Below, one piece after another: positions 47,163 through 55,391 of a DNA stretch of 64,000 nt. Below the pieces are notes generated by a model. That model worked only from the letters and a program-made list of their open reading frames with translations, was not told where the DNA came from and did not search any database. The DNA comes from Alcaligenaceae bacterium CGII-47 (GTDB taxonomy: Bacteria; Pseudomonadota; Gammaproteobacteria; Burkholderiales; Burkholderiaceae_B): NCBI GenBank assembly GCA_019166125.1, contig JAHTBO010000002.1:374997-438996 (forward strand). Reading direction: 5' to 3'. A program made the translations under genes and the position numbers. The number at the start of each line of letters is the position of its first letter. Position 1 is the stretch's first letter.

Positions 47163-48458
47163 ATGGCTACACATACAGGTACAAATATCAAAACTGAGCT
47201 TGACGTTTGCCTGGGCAAAGTCGGCACACCTGTGGGAAAACTTGTTTTTGTGCGTAACGGGCCTCGCATGTTCACCCAGTTTGCCTACTTCCAAAACTGG
47301 CTGGACGATAAGGAAACGTTCAACGTGTCCCCCGACCTTACGCCAACGCCGACATATCAAACGCGTAAGCCTCCGTCCAAAGAAGACTCGCTGTTCTTTC
47401 TTGCGATGGGGGATACCGCGCCTGATGCCTGGGGCCGACGGGTCATATCTAGGGCCCACGCCAAGCGTCGCAAAAAAGACCCCTCCCTTGGTGCGTTGAC
47501 CGAGCTGGATTACCTATGTGCCGTCGACGACTTCAGCAGGCTGGGAGCCCTGCGTTTGCGAGACAGCCACGGAACCTTCCTGCAATCGGTCCAGGCTGGT
47601 AAGCGAGCAACACCCCCTATGCTCGAACTTGAAAAAATGCTGTTGTCCTCAGAAGCGGTAGAGCGGGGTACGGAAACAGCCGAAGACTTGCGCTACCTCC
47701 AAGGCAAAGGCACATCTCTTGGGGGCATGCGGCCCAAATGCAGCATTCTGGACGAGCAAGGATTCCTCGCGCTCGGGAAGTTTCCCAGCATCAACGACGA
47801 ACGCAACGTCACTTGCGCTGAGGTGCTTGCGCTCAAGCTGGCCGCATTGGCAGGCATCAATGTGGCGAGTGCCCATGTAGCGCTTGTGCAGAATACCCCG
47901 GTTGCCATCATTCGACGCTTCGACCGCGCAGCCCAGGATTCACGCATTCCTTATATGTCCGGCGCCTCATTGCTCCAGGCCAGTCGCACGGACGAGCACG
48001 CATATACGGAAATGCTTGACCAGATGAAGGGTGTCTGCGCGGACTACGTCGATGACGCTCAGCAGTTGTGGCGGCGCTTGGTGTTTAATCATCTCATCAC
48101 AAATGTGGACGACCACTTGCAGAACATCGGCTTCCTCTACATGGGAAATAACCAATGGCAATTGTCTCCGGCATTCGACGTCAACCCGATGCCTGACAAG
48201 GACAGGGAGTCCAAGACTTGGCTAAGTGAGGACACGGGCCCCATTACCAGCCTGGCTCAACTAATAAGCCAGGCATCGAAATTCTCTCTCAACAACGACC
48301 AGGCCTTGAACATCGTGCAACAGGTGGTGAATGCCGTGCTGCAATGGCGCACCGTAGGCCAATCCATGGACGTTGGCATGACGTCGCAAGAACTCAACGA
48401 GTTTGACCTGGCCTTTGAGCACCCTGACCTAGAAGAGGCCAAGGTGTTGGTGCGTTGA
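47163..48458 (+). CDS. hipA: HipA-like serine/threonine kinase toxin
   Basis: 431 residues. The N-terminal HipA coupling domain is followed by the kinase fold: SLGGMRPKCSI (about 185-195, the phosphate-loop/autophosphorylation-site region), ALGKFPS with the ATP lysine Lys206, the catalytic NVDDHLQNIGFL (314-325) and SPAFDVNPMP with metal-binding Asp339. All catalytic residues look intact. E. coli HipA phosphorylates glutamyl-tRNA synthetase; targets vary among relatives. Preceded by AAGGG 11 bases from the ATG. Confidence 0.92.
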   Translation: MATHTGTNIKTELDVCLGKVGTPVGKLVFVRNGPRMFTQFAYFQNWLDDKETFNVSPDLTPTPTYQTRKPPSKEDSLFFLAMGDTAPDAWGRRVISRAHAKRRKKDPSLGALTELDYLCAVDDFSRLGALRLRDSHGTFLQSVQAGKRATPPMLELEKMLLSSEAVERGTETAEDLRYLQGKGTSLGGMRPKCSILDEQGFLALGKFPSINDERNVTCAEVLALKLAALAGINVASAHVALVQNTPVAIIRRFDRAAQDSRIPYMSGASLLQASRTDEHAYTEMLDQMKGVCADYVDDAQQLWRRLVFNHLITNVDDHLQNIGFLYMGNNQWQLSPAFDVNPMPDKDRESKTWLSEDTGPITSLAQLISQASKFSLNNDQALNIVQQVVNAVLQWRTVGQSMDVGMTSQELNEFDLAFEHPDLEEAKVLVR

Positions 48459-48609
48459 TAGCGGGCAGAGGATTCCGCAGCTTGCCTTTTTCGTTGGCCA
48501 AGTTATCCGAATACCAACACTGAATCACACCGGATTTCACGGAGGCTGTTTGGTTAAAGTAAAACAGTGTCCGCAGCAGGTGCCAAAAATTAACTCAAAA
48601 CCAAGCTTC

Positions 48610-49434
48610 TTATCCTTTGGCGTCCAGTACCAACAACGGATCGATGCGCACATCGAACCACGACATACCCCAATGCAAGTGCGGCCCCGTCGCCCGGCCC
48701 GTCGCCCCTACATACCCAATGACCTGACCCTGTACCACCGTATCGCCAACTTTCACACTCAGACGGGACAAATGCAGGAAATTCGACCCGATGCCATAAC
48801 CATGGTCGATGAGCACCGTACCACCCGTCAGGTACAGGTCGGCATCGGCAAATACCACCCTACCATCCGCAGGTGCCTGGATAGGCGTGCCCTTGGGAGC
48901 GGCAATATCCATGCCCGAGTGCGCGGCGCCTGGAATCCCGTTGTAGACGCGCTGATTACCAAAGCGACCTGAAATTCTGCCCTTTACCGGCCAGATAAAA
49001 GCCTGCGCAAAGCCAGTGCCGTGATCGCTGGTGGCGCGCGCCTGGGCCACTCTGGCCTGCTCACGCTGAATCCGTTCGGCAATCTCCCGGGGCGGAGAAA
49101 CTGTTTTGGGCGGTACGCCATTGACCCGCTCAATAGGCCAGTCTCGGGGCTTTACGATCACAGCAACCAACTGAGTATCGCCCCCAGGTGGAGATATGCG
49201 AAGCTGCACAGGACCGACGGCGTCACGGGCAACACCAAAGACCACTGTGCCATAAGCGGTGACATCCAGTGAGCGTTCACCGAGCAACACCTGGCTTTGC
49301 GGTGGGACCTTGCCAAGCACCATTGCGCCTTGCTGTACCTGCAACGGAAAAATGATGCCTCCAGTCGTCGCGTGAGATGCACCGGCCAATGCCAGAAAAA
49401 GACAAGGCAGCACGATAAGAATCCAAATATTCAT
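48610..49434 (-). CDS. M23-family peptidoglycan endopeptidase
   Basis: 274 residues from the ATG at 49434, which begins a good signal peptide (residues 1-22, ending ASHA). After a beta-domain and a linker of about 40 residues, the LytM domain has the zinc ligands His172 and Asp176 (HSGMDIAAP) and His254 in GPHLHW, plus His221. It should act in the periplasm as a DD-endopeptidase or as an amidase activator. A start 30 codons upstream is possible. It is a chromosomal-looking gene set between two toxin-antitoxin loci. Confidence 0.9.
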   Translation of the reverse strand: MNIWILIVLPCLFLALAGASHATTGGIIFPLQVQQGAMVLGKVPPQSQVLLGERSLDVTAYGTVVFGVARDAVGPVQLRISPPGGDTQLVAVIVKPRDWPIERVNGVPPKTVSPPREIAERIQREQARVAQARATSDHGTGFAQAFIWPVKGRISGRFGNQRVYNGIPGAAHSGMDIAAPKGTPIQAPADGRVVFADADLYLTGGTVLIDHGYGIGSNFLHLSRLSVKVGDTVVQGQVIGYVGATGRATGPHLHWGMSWFDVRIDPLLVLDAKG

Positions 49435-49647
49435 CCCGCGCAGGGTGGCATAGCCAGACGGCGCATTCCGATGGTGTTTTCCCTGCCGCTTATACCGTGA
49501 AAAGTAATAAGTAGATTGAGTCATTGGAAAATCTGCTTTTAACGTACAAAAAAACAAAAACCTCAATCTGTACATTTTATGCATTATTTTCTTCTAGGTT
49601 TTTCTCAGCGCCAGAAAAGGCACAGCTATCGGCATGACGAGATAAGC

Positions 49648-49676
49648 TTGCATTAGTCCCACCATGGGACTACAGT
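49648..49676 (+). promoter_or_regulatory. higBA promoter with operator
   Basis: TTGCAT (49648-49653) and TACAGT (49671-49676) at 17-base spacing. The whole spacer holds the palindrome TAGTCCC-ACCAT-GGGACTA (49654-49672), fit for autorepression by HigA. The predicted start falls at or next to the higB ATG at 49683. Confidence 0.65.
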
Positions 49677-49682
49677 TAATCC

Positions 49683-49985
49683 ATGCGAGTGATAGCGATC
49701 AGCACCTTACGCCAATTCTGGGAAAAGCATCCAGATGCAGAACAGCCAATCAAAGTCTGGGTGGACGAAGCCAACCAAGCGCACTGGAATAAGCCGTCCG
49801 ACGTAAAAGCCCAGTACCACAGTGCCAGCGTCTTAAAGAATCGGCGTGTCGTGTTCAACATCAAGGGCAATGACTATCGTTTGATCATCGCTATTACGTA
49901 TCGCCTTAGCATCGTCTACGTGAAATTTATTGGTACCCATGCCGAATACGACAAGATCGATGCCGAAACCGTAGGAATGGAGTAA
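49683..49985 (+). CDS. higB: HigB-type mRNA interferase toxin
   Basis: 100 residues of the HigB family (RelE-like fold): MRVIAISTLRQFWEKHPDAEQ start, HSASVLKNRRVVFNIKGNDYRLI and the C-terminal YVKFIGTHAEYDKID. Cleaves mRNA on the ribosome. Toxin-first order as in classic higBA. No ribosome-binding site; the message may be leaderless. Confidence 0.93.
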   Translation: MRVIAISTLRQFWEKHPDAEQPIKVWVDEANQAHWNKPSDVKAQYHSASVLKNRRVVFNIKGNDYRLIIAITYRLSIVYVKFIGTHAEYDKIDAETVGME

Positions 49986-49988
49986 ATC

Positions 49989-50360
49989 ATGGAAATTCGT
50001 CCAATTCGTACAGAAGCTGATTATAAGGCCGCCCTCAAGGAGGCTGCCCGCCTCATAGAGCATGACCCGGATCTCGGCACGTCCGAAGGTGACCACCTTG
50101 ACGTTCTCGCCACCTTGATACAAGCCTATGAGGCAAGGCACTACCCGATAGATCTACCTGACCCCATCGAAGCGATAAAATTCCGTATGGAACAAGCTGG
50201 ACTTACTGCAAAAGACCTAGAGCCGATGATCGGACAGCGTAATCGTGTCTACGAGATACTGAACCGCAAGCGCTCCCTGACCCTGCCGATGATCTGGAAA
50301 CTGCATCAGCAGCTGGGGATTTCAGCTGAGAGCCTTATTCGCCCTACTGCGCGCGCTTAA
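49989..50360 (+). CDS. higA: HigA-type antitoxin
   Basis: 123 residues, HTH family antitoxin: N-terminal MEIRPIRTEADYKAALKEAARL, a middle LATLIQAYEARHYPID and a C-terminal XRE domain (AGLTAKDLEPMIGQRNRVYEILNRKRSLT). Starts 3 bases after the higB stop and presumably represses the promoter at 49648-49676. Confidence 0.93.
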   Translation: MEIRPIRTEADYKAALKEAARLIEHDPDLGTSEGDHLDVLATLIQAYEARHYPIDLPDPIEAIKFRMEQAGLTAKDLEPMIGQRNRVYEILNRKRSLTLPMIWKLHQQLGISAESLIRPTARA

Positions 50361-50399
50361 CTACCGGTGCTCCCCGAGCATTATGGTCACCTCCTCGCC

Positions 50400-50465
50400 T
50401 CTACCGTTACCTGGATATATAGGTAGCGTTCATCAATATCCAGCACGCCGGTAGTCTCGGTTAAC
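50400..50465 (-). pseudogene. Short remnant of a second tniQ-like gene
   Basis: The minus strand reads LTETTGVLDIDERYLYIQVTVEA, matching LTEIAKALDMDERYLYIHATVEA in the TniQ-like gene at 44276-45220. At the DNA level 50397-50466 aligns with 44511-44580 without gaps, roughly three-quarters identical. It is a diverged homologue, not a recent copy. Only about 22 codons remain, between higA and hsdM. Confidence 0.7.
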
Positions 50466-50493
50466 CTATTAGTGTCATGTAAGGAGTTGTAGC

Positions 50494-52470
50494 TTGAACG
50501 CTGAAAAATATTCACAGCTGGCCTCATTCATTTGGGCGGTCGCCGATTTGCTTCGAGGGGACTTCAAGCAGTCCCAATATGGGCGCATTATTTTGCCCTT
50601 CACGCTGCTGCGTCGCATGGAGTGCGTACTAGCCCCAACCAAGGATGCCGTGTTAAAGGCAGCCCGTGCGCACCAGGGTAAGCCGGACTCCGTTCGAGAA
50701 AAACTACTGCTGCGAGTCGCTGATAAGCAATTTTTGAATGTCTCGCCACTGACGCTCGCCACCCTGTCTGACACCCAGACAAGCGATGACCTAATGAGCT
50801 ATGTGCAGTCGTTTAGCGTGCATGGCCGTGAGGTTTTTGAGCATTTCCACTTCGAGGACTTCGTTCAGCAGTTAGCATCAGCCGACTTGCTGTATCAGGT
50901 GGTTCAGCGCTTTGCCGCAGTGGATCTGAGTCCGGTCACCGTGAGCAATTTCGGGATGGGCGTGATTTTTGAGGAGCTAATACGTAAATTTGCTGAAAGC
51001 TCGAATGAAACTGCCGGTGAACACTTCACGCCACGCGATATCGTGCATTTAACCACCTCGTTGGTAATGACCGGCCAGGACGCTAAGCTCAAGCCCAATA
51101 GCATTGTCACGATCTACGACCCCACAGCGGGCACGGGTGGCTTTTTATCTGAGAGTGACGGCTACATTCAGTCCATCAGCGACAAAGTCACTGTGTCGCT
51201 GTTTGGACAAGAGCTAAACCCCGAGTCCTACGCTATCTGTAAGGCCGATATGCTCATCAAGGATCAGGAGGTCGCCCACATCAAGTTGGGCAACACCCTG
51301 TCTGATGACCAGCTTGCTGACAATACCTTTGACTTCATGCTCAGCAATCCGCCCTTTGGCGTGGAGTGGAAAAAGGTCCAGAAACAGGTCACCGATGAGC
51401 ACGCGCGTCGTGGCTTTGATGGGCGCTTTGGACCTGGCTTACCCAGGGTGTCGGATGGCTCGCTGTTATTTTTGCTGCACCTGGTCAGCAAGATGCGAGA
51501 TCCGCGTGAGGGGGGTTCGCGCATTGGCATCATTTTGAATGGCTCGCCCTTGTTTACAGGGGGCGCGGGTAGCGGCGAATCCGAGATCCGGCGTTATTTG
51601 CTGCAAAATGATCTAGTGGAGGCGATTGTGGCCCTCCCCACGGACATGTTCTACAACACGGGCATCGCGACCTACGTCTGGATACTGGGTAACAACAAGC
51701 CGGCCCTGCGCAAGGGCAAGGTGCAGTTAATCGACGGCACCCAGCATTTCAGCAAAATGCGTAAATCGTTGGGTAGTAAACGCCAGTACATAACTGATGA
51801 ACAAATCGATGATCTGGTGCGGCTCTATGGGCGGTTTGAAGAGACACCGCAAAGCAAGCTGTTTGCCAACGAGGCGTTTGGCTATCGGCGCATTACCGTC
51901 GAGCGCCCGCTAAGGCTTTCCTTTCAGGTGACTGAAGCCCGTATCCAGGCAGCGCTTGATGAAAAGGCCATCCAGAAGCTCAATGACCGTGCACGAGATA
52001 ACCTGCGCCAGGCTTTGACCGCCCTGGATAGCAGCATCATCTATAAGAATCGTGAGCAGTTTCGCAAAGCCCTCAAGAAAGCACTGAACACGCATGATGC
52101 GCCGTCCGGCACGGCAGAGATGAAAGCCCTGCTTAATGTCTTGAGCGAGCGGGATGCCGATGCGGATGTTTGTATGACAAAAGGCGAACCCGAGGCAGAT
52201 ACCAGCCTACGTGATTACGAAAACGTGCCCCTGGGTGAGTCCGTCTACGAATACTTTGAGCGCGAGGTAAGACCCCATGTGCCAGATGCCTGGATTGACG
52301 AATCCAAAGTTGATGCACAGGACGGTGAAGTGGGCGTGGTGGGATATGAGATTCCGTTTAACCGGCACTTTTATGTATTTACGCCACCTAGGCCACTCGA
52401 AGAAATCGATCGTGATTTGAAGGCGTGCACTGACAAGATCAAGCAGATGATTGAGGAATTGTCGGCATGA
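50494..52470 (+). CDS. hsdM: Type I restriction-modification DNA methyltransferase HsdM
   Basis: 658 residues. N-terminal HsdM helical domain, then the N6-adenine methyltransferase with motif I DPTAGTGGFLSE (209-220) and catalytic NPPF (285-288). The C-terminal part is about 150 residues longer than in EcoKI. Start is a TTG at 50494 with a strong AAGGAG 8 bases upstream; no ATG fits near. It overlaps hsdS by 4 bases. Because hsdR is missing and hsdS is cut, the system cannot restrict; methylation alone is possible only if the shortened S protein still works. Confidence 0.93.
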   Translation: MNAEKYSQLASFIWAVADLLRGDFKQSQYGRIILPFTLLRRMECVLAPTKDAVLKAARAHQGKPDSVREKLLLRVADKQFLNVSPLTLATLSDTQTSDDLMSYVQSFSVHGREVFEHFHFEDFVQQLASADLLYQVVQRFAAVDLSPVTVSNFGMGVIFEELIRKFAESSNETAGEHFTPRDIVHLTTSLVMTGQDAKLKPNSIVTIYDPTAGTGGFLSESDGYIQSISDKVTVSLFGQELNPESYAICKADMLIKDQEVAHIKLGNTLSDDQLADNTFDFMLSNPPFGVEWKKVQKQVTDEHARRGFDGRFGPGLPRVSDGSLLFLLHLVSKMRDPREGGSRIGIILNGSPLFTGGAGSGESEIRRYLLQNDLVEAIVALPTDMFYNTGIATYVWILGNNKPALRKGKVQLIDGTQHFSKMRKSLGSKRQYITDEQIDDLVRLYGRFEETPQSKLFANEAFGYRRITVERPLRLSFQVTEARIQAALDEKAIQKLNDRARDNLRQALTALDSSIIYKNREQFRKALKKALNTHDAPSGTAEMKALLNVLSERDADADVCMTKGEPEADTSLRDYENVPLGESVYEYFEREVRPHVPDAWIDESKVDAQDGEVGVVGYEIPFNRHFYVFTPPRPLEEIDRDLKACTDKIKQMIEELSA

Positions 52471-53645
52471 GCTTTCCTAAATATCCGGCGTATAAGGATT
52501 CGGGGGTGAAATGGCTGGGGGAGGTGCCGGAGCATTGGTCAGTCTATTCCTTGAAACGTTCCGTAGAAGGCTGCGTGAATGGAGTTTGGGGTGATGAGCC
52601 AGATGGGCAGTTTGATGTCCCGGTTATTCGTGTAGCAGACTTTGATCGCGACAAATCATTAGTCGCTCTGGAAAAGTTGACCTATCGAAGCATCCCACAC
52701 AAAGATAGAGTTTCTCGTTTGATTAAATCAGGAGACCTATTGATCGAAAAATCTGGTGGAGGAGAAAAAACACTCGTCGGTTGTACGGTTCTCTTTAAGC
52801 ATGATTTTGAGGCGGTAACATCTAATTTTGTCGCTCGGATGCGCCCGCATGAAGACATGCATAGCGCTTTTCTTTGCTATGTCTTTGATAGACTGTATCA
52901 AGGTCGGGTTAACTATCCCGCAATTAAGCAGACTACGGGCATTCAAAATCTAGACTCCGAAGCGTATCTTCAAGAGTACTTTAGCTTTCCATCACATAGT
53001 GAGCAAATCCGAATAGCCCACTTTCTCAACTACGAAACCGCAAAAATCGATGCCCTGATCGCAGAGCAGCAACGTCTAATCGAGCTCTTAAAAGAAAAAC
53101 GCCAGGCTGTGATTTCACATGCAGTGACCAAAGGCCTGGACCCGAGCGTTCCGAGGAGAGACTCTGGGGTGGAGTGGCTGGGGGAAGTGCCGGCGCATTG
53201 GACAATCTGCAAGCTGAATTTTCGATACAGTGTTGAGCTAGGAAAAATGCTTGATGAGAAAAAAATCACTGGAAAATATTTAATACCCTATCTGCGGAAT
53301 CAAGACGTGCAGTGGGGCACCATCAACACTGAAGATCTTCCTGAGATGGATATTTTACCAAGTGAGTTTGATAGATACACCTTAAAAGTTGGAGATTTGT
53401 TGGTGTGTGAAGGTGGAGATGTCGGACGTGCAGCATTTTGGAGAAATGATAACAGTGTTATCGGATATCAGAAGGCGCTACATAGGCTGCGGCCTCGAGT
53501 ATTAATTCGGGATACCGCTGAATTTTTATTTTTTAGCTTAATGACAGCCAAGATGCGCGGCGTATTCGAAGAATCAGATACTAAAGCAACAATTTCTCAT
53601 TTACCAGCTGAAAAATTTAGACAGTATAAGTTTGTGTTCCGGTAA
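52467..53645 (+). pseudogene. hsdS: Type I specificity subunit HsdS, 3' end cut by an IS
   Basis: 392 codons remain. First target-recognition domain after KDSGVKWLGEVPEHW, central conserved helix (FLNYETAKIDALIAEQQRLIELLKEKRQAVISHAVTKG), then RDSGVEWLGEVPAHW opening the second recognition domain. The reading stops inside the IS end (TAA at 53643-53645), just after SHLPAEKFRQYKFVF. The second conserved helix (usually about 60 more residues) and hsdR are gone. The two repeats starting near 52497 and 53159 could support recombination of specificity halves. Confidence 0.85.
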
Positions 53646-53656
53646 TCCCCCCTTTG

Positions 53657-54511
53657 TCAGCAGTAAGCGGCAGTAGAATCTGTTAAAGGCCTGCTGGCCA
53701 GCTTCTGTCTCGGGGTGATGCCGCCGATAGCCATGTTGGGCCGTTCGTTGTTGTAGGTCCAGAGCCAAGAGGTGGCACCGAGCTGAACTTCCTCCAGACT
53801 GCCAAACAGGTTTTGGGCGAGCCAATCATAGCGCACGGTACGGTTATAACGCTCGACGTAGGCGTTTTGCTGTGGGTTTCCGGGTTGGGTATGGATAATC
53901 GTAATGCGGTGCTTGGCGGCCCATTCCAGTAGCGTCTTGCCGATGTATTCGGGACCATTGTCGCAGCGCAGGTTCCCTGGCTTGCCACGCCATTCGATAA
54001 TCTGGTCGAGAGCGCGTATGACACGCTCAGCGGGAAGCGAGAAGTCCACCTCAATGCCCAAGCCCTCACGGTTGTAATCATCGACCACGTTGAAGAGCCT
54101 GATGCTGCGCCCATCAGCGAGCTGATCATGCATAAAATCCATCGACCATATCTGGTTGATATTGGTGGCGGTACCCAGGGGTTCGGGCCTCTCGCGTATC
54201 AGGCGTTTGCGCGGTTTGATGCGCAGATTCAGCTCCAGCTCGCGATAGATTCGGTAGACCCTTTTGTGGTTCCATTTGAAGCCCTTGATGTTGCGTAAAT
54301 ACAGAAAACATAAGCCAAATCCCCAGTTGCGCTGGGCGGTGGTCAAACGGATCAACCAGTCGGCGATGACGTCATTTTCATCGGCGTGCTTAGCCTGGTA
54401 GTGGTAACCGCTTTGGCTGATCCCAAAGGCCTCACAAGCCACACGAATGCTCGATTTGAATCGCTCCAGGGCACCGCGCACCATCTCTTTGCGTCGAGAC
54501 GGTGCTACCAT
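53657..54511 (-). CDS. IS3-family transposase OrfB (DDE integrase domain)
   Basis: 284 residues with the HTH_21 region and rve integrase core: [11 protein letters not shown] (first Asp), [10 protein letters not shown] (second Asp, DNG) and [18 protein letters not shown] (Glu). All three acidic residues are present. It is in the -1 frame relative to OrfA and is probably made as an OrfAB fusion. Confidence 0.93.
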   Translation of the reverse strand: MVAPSRRKEMVRGALERFKSSIRVACEAFGISQSGYHYQAKHADENDVIADWLIRLTTAQRNWGFGLCFLYLRNIKGFKWNHKRVYRIYRELELNLRIKPRKRLIRERPEPLGTATNINQIWSMDFMHDQLADGRSIRLFNVVDDYNREGLGIEVDFSLPAERVIRALDQIIEWRGKPGNLRCDNGPEYIGKTLLEWAAKHRITIIHTQPGNPQQNAYVERYNRTVRYDWLAQNLFGSLEEVQLGATSWLWTYNNERPNMAIGGITPRQKLASRPLTDSTAAYC

Positions 54512-54771
54512 TTTTTTCGTAGCGCATCCTGCACCATTTCTGCCTTCAGGCGCTCCTCGGCGTACATCTTCTTGAGTTGCCTGTTCTCCGCCTCAAGCTC
54601 TTTAAGCCGACTCATCATTGATGTGTCCATGCCGCCGTACTTGGCGCGCCATTTATAAAATGAGGCACTGCTCATGCCGTGCTCTCGGCATAGCTGCGGT
54701 ACCGGTGCGCCGGCTTCAGCCTGTTTGAGGATCGCCATGATCTGGCTGTCGGTGAATCGTGATGTCTTCAT
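54505..54771 (-). CDS. IS3-family OrfA (helix-turn-helix)
   Basis: 88 residues: helix-turn-helix [20 protein letters not shown] with [21 protein letters not shown], then a leucine-zipper segment ([26 protein letters not shown]). It starts at the ATG at 54771 and ends just beyond the OrfB start, overlapping by 7 bases. Confidence 0.93.
   Translation of the reverse strand: MKTSRFTDSQIMAILKQAEAGAPVPQLCREHGMSSASFYKWRAKYGGMDTSMMSRLKELEAENRQLKKMYAEERLKAEMVQDALRKKW
54511..54518 (-). other. Probable -1 frameshift site of the IS
   Basis: On the minus strand a run of seven A (ACGAAAAAAATGG context) lies in the orfA-orfB overlap. Such slippery runs drive the OrfAB transframe product in IS3-family elements. 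Confidence 0.6.
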
Positions 54772-54837
54772 TGCGAATTTCCTAATTATGGAAATTCTAC
54801 CTTCGATCACTGCGGTTTTAAGGGGGGATTACCCAGA

Positions 54838-54852
54838 GGTAATCCCCCCATT
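54838..54852 (+). repeat. Second IS-like end abutting the IS right end
   Basis: GGTAATCCCCCC recurs at 54839-54850 in the opposite orientation to the IS right end, four bases (CAGA) away, forming GGGGGGATTACC-CAGA-GGTAATCCCCCC. The sequence after it (ATTTTTAGTGGTCTCTAA) differs from both ends of the IS here, so it is the end of a related element or of a lost second copy. Confidence 0.6.
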
Positions 54853-54876
54853 TTTAGTGGTCTCTAAAAGTAGAGA

Positions 54877-55374
54877 TCAGACCTCTACACTTTCAATCAG
54901 ACCGATATCCTCACTATCCAAGAGCTTTTCAATGTCGACCAGTATCAGCATTCGTTCGTCGATCGTTCCGATCCCGGTCAGATATTCGGTTGAAATTGCA
55001 GAGCCAAGTTCAGGTGTTGCACGGATCTGGGATGCTTTCAGTATGAGCACGTCAGACACCCCATCAACCACCACCCCAATTACCCGTGATTGGATGTTCA
55101 GTATGACCACCACGGTCTGTTCAGTGTATTCGACCTTGGCGAGATTGAACTTCATGCGCAGATCAATGATAGGTACGATCACCCCGCGCAGATTGATAAT
55201 GCCTTTGATAACGGGCGATACGTTTGCAATCTGCGTGATGTTCTGTGTATCGTAGCCCCGAATCTCCTGGACACACAGAATGTTGATCCCGTATTCCTGA
55301 TCCCCCAGGATGAATAACAGACATTCCTGATCCCGAACTTCATCCTGATCTGATTGGGTAGCCAAAGTGGTCAT
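54877..55374 (-). CDS. cheW: CheW-type chemotaxis coupling protein
   Basis: 165 residues, CheW fold with [23 protein letters not shown] as the core signature. Couples receptors to CheA. No cheA, cheY or flagellar gene is in the window, so it is an accessory copy paired with the chemoreceptor upstream (17 bases away). It is the first intact gene right of the IS. Confidence 0.93.
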   Translation of the reverse strand: MTTLATQSDQDEVRDQECLLFILGDQEYGINILCVQEIRGYDTQNITQIANVSPVIKGIINLRGVIVPIIDLRMKFNLAKVEYTEQTVVVILNIQSRVIGVVVDGVSDVLILKASQIRATPELGSAISTEYLTGIGTIDERMLILVDIEKLLDSEDIGLIESVEV

Positions 55375-55391
55375 GATGATTCCTAAAGTCT

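Larger units (their letters stand above)
53641..54833 (-). mobile_element. IS3-family insertion sequence
   Basis: About 1.19 kb, with inverted ends starting GGTAATCCCCCCTT (left, 53641) and the same sequence inverted at the right (54820-54833); the arms stay similar further in (GGTAGAAT-like). It encodes OrfA and OrfB in overlapping frames on the minus strand. The type is closest to the IS51/IS407-like groups by protein sequence. No target duplication is seen: flanks differ, as expected after a deletion. Confidence 0.88.

Noticed and set aside
44042-54840. CRISPR array or phage genes in the accessory region
   Set aside because: No regularly spaced repeats, no cas genes and no phage structural genes were seen.
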